This document shows positions 42,519 through 48,020 of a stretch of DNA of 48,020 nucleotides, piece after piece. The stretch covers positions 1-48,020 of the forward strand of contig NZ_NRRF01000039.1 of NCBI RefSeq assembly GCF_016583565.1. Reading direction: 5' to 3'. This DNA comes from Thiocystis violacea (GTDB lineage: Bacteria > Pseudomonadota > Gammaproteobacteria > Chromatiales > Chromatiaceae). Positions within the stretch are counted from its first letter, which is position 1. Every line of letters starts with the position of its first letter. The notes beneath the pieces are model-generated. The model saw nothing but the letters and a program-made list of their open reading frames with translations, searched no databases and had not been told where the DNA came from. The translations under genes and the position numbers were made by a program.

Positions 42519-44171
42519 TCAGCCCGGGGTCGCGTCGAGTCGGGACAGGCGGGTCTGGCAGAGCAGGCGTAGATCCCGAAGCGCGTAGGGGAATGGCAGC
42601 GGACTGTGGTCTCGCGCGCTGTCCGCGACCCGCGCGCCGGGTTCGCCGCTGGGTGGGTCGGGCCGTGACCGGTCCGGCCGCTCCAATTGACGCAGCACGA
42701 TCCGATACTCACGCCGCGCCTGATCCCAGTGTCCGCCCTCGCGGTAGAGTTCGGCGAGCTGGAAGTGGGCCTGCCAGGCATCCGAGCGATGGTAGATGGC
42801 CCGGCGCAGGTGGCCGATCGCCCCCGCCGCGTCGCCCTGTCCCTGGGCGATGCGGCCCGACAACAGCAAGGCATCCAGGCACCAGGGGTCGATCGCCAGC
42901 GCGCGCGCCACCGCCGCGCTCGCGCCGGCCGCGTCGTCCCCTTCGAGGAGGAGGTGCGCCTGGAGCGTCAGGTCTTGAATGCGGGGGGACGCGCTGGCAC
43001 AGAGCGGGGCCAGCCGAGCCAGGGCATCGTCGAAGCGCTCGGCTCGGGTCAAGGCCAATGCCTCTTGGTAGCGCCTCTCCACGGACTCGGGGGCCAGAAG
43101 CTTGCTGGGTTCTGCCGTGGGCGGCGCGATGAGGGGCTGTTCGCCCAGCCCTTGCTCCCGCATCCTCTGTCTCGGCTCGACAGCCGATTCGCGCCGCTCC
43201 GGCTCCCCGTGCAATGGGCCGCCGCCGAGCAGCGCGGGATCGGCCTCCGAGGCTGGTCTCGGCCGCATGGTGGCGTCAAGCCCCAGCGCTGGACGCGCGG
43301 ACGACCCGGGGCCGGCGCTGAAAGCTGGTGTGTGGACGGGCCGCTCCGGGATGACGTCCGCGAAGAAGAACGCGCCGTCCAACTCGCGCAGTGTCAGGAT
43401 GCCGACATCGTTGGCCAGGGTCTCCGAGATTCCGACGATGAGATAGCCGCCTGGATTGAGCAGCGACTTGAGCCGGCCAAGCACGCGCTCGCGCGTCGGC
43501 GCGTCGAAATAGATCGAGACGTTGCGGAAGAACACCAGGTCTTGTCCGCGCAATACCGCGGGATACTCAGCGGCCAGCAGGTTGAGCGGATGGAAGGTCA
43601 CTCGGCGGCGGAGGCCGGCATCGATGCGACGGCGGCGACCCTCGACGGCCGTGAAATAGCGCTCGATCAAGGCCGGGGCCAGGGCGCGGAACGAAAACTC
43701 GTTGTAGACGCCCGCGCGGGCACGCTCGAGGGCCTCGCGGTCCACATCGCCGGCACTGAGATCGAAGAGACTGTCGGCGAGTTCGCCATAGCGTTCGCGC
43801 AGCGCCATGAGGATGGAATAGGGCTCCTCTCCACTGGAACAGCCGACCGACAGGATACGGATGGGCCTGTCCGGCGGCTTGCGCGCGAGCAGCTCGGGGC
43901 AGAGACGCTCGGTCAAGAGCTTGAGATGCTGAGGTTCGCGGTAGAAGTAGGTCTCGTTGATGGTGAGCAGACTGGTCAGCGCATGCAATTCAGCCTCATC
44001 GGTGCGCAAACGCGCCAGGTAGGCATCGGCGGAGTCGGCACCGACGCTGGCGATTCGGTTGGCGAGCAGCCGGCGCCAGGGCGCGTCGGCCTGTTCGCCG
44101 AAATGCAATCCCAAGTGCTCCTTGATGAAGGACTGAACCGATTGGAGATTCATGGCGTTGGGGCTTGTCAT
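42519..44171 (-). CDS. cheR: Chemoreceptor methyltransferase CheR with TPR domain
   Basis: This 550-residue protein has a CheR methyltransferase (about 1-265): helical N-terminal part, LTINETYFYREP, SAM site LSVGCSSGEEPYS, and DLVFFRNVSIYFD. A Pro/Ala/Ser-rich linker of about 130 residues and a C-terminal region with about three TPR repeats (about 405-525: RRYQEALALTRAERFDDALARL and similar) follow. CheR-TPR is the WspC type and methylates receptor glutamates, with the TPR part binding partners. It starts at ATG 44171, overlapping cheB by 4 bases (ATGA). A reading from 44600 has no family similarity. Confidence 0.94.
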   Translation of the reverse strand: MTSPNAMNLQSVQSFIKEHLGLHFGEQADAPWRRLLANRIASVGADSADAYLARLRTDEAELHALTSLLTINETYFYREPQHLKLLTERLCPELLARKPPDRPIRILSVGCSSGEEPYSILMALRERYGELADSLFDLSAGDVDREALERARAGVYNEFSFRALAPALIERYFTAVEGRRRRIDAGLRRRVTFHPLNLLAAEYPAVLRGQDLVFFRNVSIYFDAPTRERVLGRLKSLLNPGGYLIVGISETLANDVGILTLRELDGAFFFADVIPERPVHTPAFSAGPGSSARPALGLDATMRPRPASEADPALLGGGPLHGEPERRESAVEPRQRMREQGLGEQPLIAPPTAEPSKLLAPESVERRYQEALALTRAERFDDALARLAPLCASASPRIQDLTLQAHLLLEGDDAAGASAAVARALAIDPWCLDALLLSGRIAQGQGDAAGAIGHLRRAIYHRSDAWQAHFQLAELYREGGHWDQARREYRIVLRQLERPDRSRPDPPSGEPGARVADSARDHSPLPFPYALRDLRLLCQTRLSRLDATPG

Positions 44172-45271
44172 GCCGCCGGCGGGATGCGCGCGAGCCAGCC
44201 GAGCTCGTTGGCGATGGCCTGCAGCGGGAGCACCGACTGCACGGCGCCGGCGAGGATGGCCTCCCGATTCATGCCGAAGATCACCGAGCTGGCCTCGTCC
44301 TGAGCGATGGTGATGCCTCCCGCCCGGCGGATATCGAGCATGCCGCGTGCCCCGTCGCGCCCCATGCCCGTGAGGATCACCCCGACCGCGTGACAGCCGC
44401 ACACCTCGGCCACTGACGCGAGCAGACGGTCGCAATTCGGGTGATAGATATCCGACTCGACACAGGGCGTCAGCTGGATGCGGTTGTCGCTGGTGATGGT
44501 CATGTGGGCGGCTGGATCGGCCAGATAGATCCACCCTGGCCGCAGCGACTCGCCCGCCCGAGCCACCGCGACGTTCAGCGGGCAGAGGTCGTTCAGCCAA
44601 CCGGCCATGGCCTCGGCGAAGCCCTCGGAGATGTGCTGCGCGATGAGGACGGGGGACTGGAAGTCCGCCGGTAGCGCTGGCAGTAGGCTCGCCAGCGCCT
44701 GGGGGCCGCCGGTCGATGAGGCGATCGCGAAGACACGCGGCTGAACCGAGCCCGCGCGGTCACTGACCTCGGAGGCCTTGGGCGAGCGTGCGACAACGCC
44801 GGTCAGGATCGGCGCGACAGCGGTTTGAGACGTGCCGCCCGTCGCCACGGACGCCTGTGCGCGGCGAATATGGCGGATCACGGGGACGCCGGCGAGCACC
44901 TTGAGGCGGGCCGCCAGGGCGCGACCCTCATCGATGGTCGGCTTATGGGTCGCTTCCAGGGCGCCGCGCTCGACCGCCGACATGGCGTTGCGCGCATCGG
45001 CCAGGTCGGACAGCACCAGGATGGGTGTCGCGCGCACGGCCATGATCTCCTCGATGGCCGCCATGCCGTCCATCTCGGGCATCTGCAAGTCCATGGTGAC
45101 GATGTTCGGCTTGAGCGCCAGCACCTTCTCGACCGCCTCGCGACCGTTTTCGGCCTCGCCGCAGATCCGCAGGCCCGGATCCTCTTCCAGGAGGGCGCGA
45201 ATCAGCGCCCGCGCCGAGCCGCTATCGTCGACCACCAGCACGCTGATCGGCTCCTTGCCGCTCGGTTTCAT
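44168..45271 (-). CDS. cheB: Chemoreceptor methylesterase CheB
   Basis: This 367-residue protein has an N-terminal REC domain with phospho-acceptor D61 (MDLQMPEMDG), a linker (about 130-175), and a methylesterase domain with catalytic S186 (ASSTGGP), H213 (AQHIS) and D306 (GMGRDGARG). It removes methyl groups from the receptor when phosphorylated by CheA, providing adaptation; this is the WspF role. It overlaps both neighbours by 1-4 bases (mcp stop/cheB start, cheB stop/cheR start), so it is translationally coupled. Confidence 0.95.
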   Translation of the reverse strand: MKPSGKEPISVLVVDDSGSARALIRALLEEDPGLRICGEAENGREAVEKVLALKPNIVTMDLQMPEMDGMAAIEEIMAVRATPILVLSDLADARNAMSAVERGALEATHKPTIDEGRALAARLKVLAGVPVIRHIRRAQASVATGGTSQTAVAPILTGVVARSPKASEVSDRAGSVQPRVFAIASSTGGPQALASLLPALPADFQSPVLIAQHISEGFAEAMAGWLNDLCPLNVAVARAGESLRPGWIYLADPAAHMTITSDNRIQLTPCVESDIYHPNCDRLLASVAEVCGCHAVGVILTGMGRDGARGMLDIRRAGGITIAQDEASSVIFGMNREAILAGAVQSVLPLQAIANELGWLARIPPAA

Positions 45272-47226
45272 CAGCCGATCCGCGCGTCGCTGTCGGCCGA
45301 GTCGGACGCCGTCGTCGTCTCCTTCAATGTGAAGCGGTCCATCTCAACCTTAAGCGTCGCGGAGAGCTGGGTCATCGCTTGGGCGACCTCGGAGATCCGG
45401 CGCACCGACTTCGCGGTGTCTGAGCTGGCCATCACGATCTCCCTGAGCGCCACCACGACCTGATTGCTGGCGGTTCGCTGCTGTTGGGTCGAGAGACTGA
45501 TCTGTTGGGCGGAACTGGTGGTCTCGCTCGCGGCCTGGACCAGCTCTTGGAGGAAGGCCGCCGTGCGGGAGGAGGCGTCCATGCCCTGCTCGATCCCAAG
45601 GCTGCCCTTTTCCGAGCTGATCACGAGACGGCTGATGGATTCCTGGATCTCGCCGACCTTTCTCGCGATCTCCCCGGTGGATTCGGTGACTGAATCGGCG
45701 AGCCGGCGGATCTCCGCCGCGACCACCCCAAAGCGCTTGCCCGCCTCGCCCGCCGAGGATGCCTCCAGCGCGGCGTTGAAGGCGATCAGCTTGGTCTGAT
45801 CCGCGACCGTGTCGATGATCTCCATGATGCGCGAGATCTCCTTGGATTTGCTGCCGAGGTCGACGATTTCGGTGAGCGAGTGCTGATTGTCGCGGCGGAT
45901 CTCCGCCATCTTGTCGACCAGCTGCTGCATGGCCTCGGCGCCCTGGAGGCTGTCATCGTAGGTGCGGCGGGCGACCTCGACCACGGACCCGGAATATTCG
46001 GCGATCTGGCTGGAGGACGCGGAGAGCTCCTCCATGGTCGAGGTGATCTCCGCCACCGAGGTCGACATCTCGCTGGAGGTCGCCGCCTGACCATCCACCG
46101 CTTGGGCGATCTCGCGCGCGGCGCTCAGCACCGACGCGGCATGGGTCTCGACCTGCGACACGAGCCCATGCAACTGATGGCGCATCTGGTTGGTGATCTG
46201 CGCCAGCTCCGCCAGTTCGTCGCGCCCTCCCAGGAGGATCTCGCCGGTCAGATTGCCCGCTGCGACGCGATTCAATCCGTCCGCGACCCGCAGGAGACGT
46301 CGCGCGAGCACGCGCGCGGTCAGGATCGCGATCGCCAGACTGAGCAGCAACGCCAGGCCGCCGATCAGCCACCCCTGGTTGGTCACCCGCGACTTGACCG
46401 CGAGGTAATGCAGCCGATCCTTGGCCACTTCCAGGACACCGAGCGGGGCGCCGGCATAGTCATCCACCCGCTCGGCATAGACCGCCATGGGGACACCATC
46501 GACCTCGATCTGCTTGTATTGCGGGGTACCGCCATAGGCGCTCTGGAGGCTGGCTGGATCCAAGAGCGGCCTGTCACCCTTGGTCATGGCAAAGGTTGTG
46601 ATCGTGCCGTCGCGAAAGATATGTAGTCCGGCCTCCACCCCATGGCTTTTCTTGAAGGCGGCGAAGAAGCCGGGACCGAATGACATGCCGAATTCGACGG
46701 AGCCGAGGTGCCGTCCCTGATCGAACACCGGCACCACGCCGCGAGCACCCAGTCCGGCGACCCCGGACTCCAAGCCGCGTTGTGCCGTCAGCTTCGTATT
46801 GGTGTCCACGACCGAATGGCGGAAACCGGAGAGATCGTCGCCGTATTGCTCGACCTTATGCAACCGTAGAAAGGAGGTGGCGGGCGGTGTGTGGAACTGG
46901 AACTGGACGGCCCCATAGTCGGCCGCCAGCACCTTGAAGGGCGGGAGCAATTGTGCTTGCAGCCAGTCCCGATCACTCGCGGCGAAATGCCGCTGGACCT
47001 CCGGGATGTTGGCGACGAGCGCACTCATGGCCTCGGCGAGACGGGTCTCGGCCGCGACATCGACCCGAATGGCCTCGGCGTATTGCCGCAGCTCGGTGCG
47101 CTCGGCTTCCAGGATCACATCATCCAGGCCGCGCAGATTGAAAAAGGTCAGCGTCGAGATGGCGATCAGGATCGCGGTCCCGAAACCGAGGAGATGATTG
47201 GCCCACAGACGGAGATTCGTGAACAT
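45271..47226 (-). CDS. Methyl-accepting chemotaxis receptor with dCache-type sensor
   Basis: This 651-residue receptor has TM1 at about 10-31 (HLLGFGTAILIAISTLTFF). A large periplasmic region (33-284) of the double-Cache type follows, with the typical QFHTPPATSFLRLHK and DDLSGFRHSVVDTN segments. TM2 lies at about 286-305 (WLIGGLALLLSLAIAILTA). HAMP and a long cytoplasmic coiled-coil follow, with the signalling tip (RIMEIIDTVADQTKLIAFNAALEA). There is no C-terminal pentapeptide for CheR/CheB docking; it ends DARIG. It is first gene of the operon and the only receptor in it. The ligand is unknown. ATG 47226 (MFTNLRLW) gives the normal short N-terminus; a start at 47316 adds unrelated residues. 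Confidence 0.94.
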   Translation of the reverse strand: MFTNLRLWANHLLGFGTAILIAISTLTFFNLRGLDDVILEAERTELRQYAEAIRVDVAAETRLAEAMSALVANIPEVQRHFAASDRDWLQAQLLPPFKVLAADYGAVQFQFHTPPATSFLRLHKVEQYGDDLSGFRHSVVDTNTKLTAQRGLESGVAGLGARGVVPVFDQGRHLGSVEFGMSFGPGFFAAFKKSHGVEAGLHIFRDGTITTFAMTKGDRPLLDPASLQSAYGGTPQYKQIEVDGVPMAVYAERVDDYAGAPLGVLEVAKDRLHYLAVKSRVTNQGWLIGGLALLLSLAIAILTARVLARRLLRVADGLNRVAAGNLTGEILLGGRDELAELAQITNQMRHQLHGLVSQVETHAASVLSAAREIAQAVDGQAATSSEMSTSVAEITSTMEELSASSSQIAEYSGSVVEVARRTYDDSLQGAEAMQQLVDKMAEIRRDNQHSLTEIVDLGSKSKEISRIMEIIDTVADQTKLIAFNAALEASSAGEAGKRFGVVAAEIRRLADSVTESTGEIARKVGEIQESISRLVISSEKGSLGIEQGMDASSRTAAFLQELVQAASETTSSAQQISLSTQQQRTASNQVVVALREIVMASSDTAKSVRRISEVAQAMTQLSATLKVEMDRFTLKETTTASDSADSDARIG

Positions 47227-47774
47227 GGCGGGACTCTTGGTAATCGCGGATAGGCTCGCCGAACGGCTCCCGGGGGCATGGAGGATTCCCAGCCGCGCGC
47301 TCGTGGCAGGGAGCAACGGAGGATGGCGGCGTGATCGCCCGCGACCTCTGGACCAAACAGCCCGACGCTAGCCCTAAGCTCGGCTGCGGTCAAGGCGCGG
47401 GCGGCGCGAACCGCCGGTTGGATCGCCGTTGCGTTCGGTTCGGCGCGCCTTCTCGGCGGGGCGCTGATCAGCTGCGTTCTCGGCCCGGCTTCGCCCGCTC
47501 ATCATGTGCCGACGCAACATCCTGAGCGACGCCCCTGAGGCCCCGGCTCGTCGAGACGGATCCTCTCGATTCGGCGCCAATCAGGCAAGGCACGCGGTTT
47601 CCTGGTCGCTATCGATAGGGCGAGTGCCCGCTACGGGGTGTTGCGCAAGCCGCCGAGCCGGCCACGGCGAATCCGTTCTAACGCACATGGCGGAGCGCCA
47701 CCCCGGACCATGAAACGGGGCGGTAGCTTGGACGGACGCCAGGAGAGGCAACATATTGCGTCCTGTTGAGCCTC
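47227..47774. other. Gene-free region upstream of the chemosensory operon
   Basis: 548 bases between the receptor gene and the transposase fragment. No convincing gene, terminator or sigma-28-type promoter was found by eye. The promoter of the operon should lie here. The right part may include the end of the insertion element. Confidence 0.5.
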
Positions 47775-48020
47775 CTACAACAAGTGCGCTGTTTCACGGT
47801 AACCGGCGGGCGCTGATTGGGCGACGCGGGGTGCGGAGTTTGCCGTCATGCCCAGATAGTCGAAGACACGACGGACTTTACGGGCGAGTTTATCGATGGT
47901 TGCCGCCACGGAATCCTTCGATTTCGTCTTGATCAGCCCGATGGCGAAGCGGCGCAGGCGGGTGATGTTTTCGGGTCCGTGGCCGGTGCGGATGGTGCAG
48001 CGATCCTCGTCCCAGTTCCA
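47775..48020 (-). CDS. ISAs1-family transposase, C-terminal part (cut by window end)
   Basis: The - strand frame is open from the window edge to a TAG at 47775-47777, giving 81 residues. The segment WNWDEDRCTIRTGHGPEN, followed by ITRLRRFAIGLIK, matches the C-terminal region of ISAs1-type DDE transposases (DASRIRTGHAPENM.. in the family). The final residues after KVRRVFDYLGM are less family-like. The 5' part lies outside the window, so intactness is unknown. Confidence 0.8.
   Translation of the reverse strand, partial: WNWDEDRCTIRTGHGPENITRLRRFAIGLIKTKSKDSVAATIDKLARKVRRVFDYLGMTANSAPRVAQSAPAGYRETAHLL

Overview
The window is a dense, GC-rich stretch of bacterial chromosome. MtgA, TypA, RelA, class I DAHP synthase, DUF4124 and bacteriohemerythrin gene types, together with the codon bias, fit a gammaproteobacterium. 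A purple sulfur bacterium of the Chromatiaceae is my best guess. That assignment is inference from gene types; no rRNA or photosynthesis gene is present. I see no tRNA, rRNA or CRISPR array.

Left edge (1-4021): a chromosomal integron. A long integron integrase (+) is preceded by a candidate attI. Beyond it, in the opposite direction, lies a gene cassette with a clear attC whose only gene is an IS91-type HUH transposase. A second, AT-rich cassette carries an unknown secreted protein. The two ends of the transposase cassette (TTGAAC at its start, GTTCAAC as R'' of its attC) are perfectly complementary, as expected for one mobile cassette. A gene-poor stretch with an inverted repeat follows.

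Housekeeping and envelope (4022-16768): typA (-) diverges across an 842-base gene-free region from a tightly overlapping + strand operon: moxR, DUF58, DUF4381, two VWA (BatA/BatB-like) proteins, a TPR protein with a very large Gln/Ser/Glu-rich tail (BatC-like) and BatD. mtgA and a DUF4124 protein follow.

Middle (16891-30253): DAHP synthase, a histidine phosphatase, two small unknown genes, a complete seven-ligand bacteriohemerythrin, a Bacillus-type sdhCAB operon, a probable PilZ protein behind a palindromic repeat, a kinase-like protein downstream of relA, a DUF1015 protein and a Sel1-repeat protein.

Glycan region (30500-36876): two translationally coupled giant glycosyltransferases. The first joins a PIG-L-like domain that has lost its catalytic residues to a GT2 domain, a coiled coil, a degenerate GT2-like domain and a GT4 domain. 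The second is two GT4-like domains in tandem.

Right end (36925-47226): one - strand operon encoding an MCP with a periplasmic sensor domain, CheB, CheR-TPR, CheA-REC, a lone REC protein, an Hpt-REC-REC-GGDEF protein and two CheW proteins. This inventory matches a Wsp-like chemosensory pathway whose output is probably cyclic di-GMP. The window ends in the 3' part of an ISAs1-type transposase.
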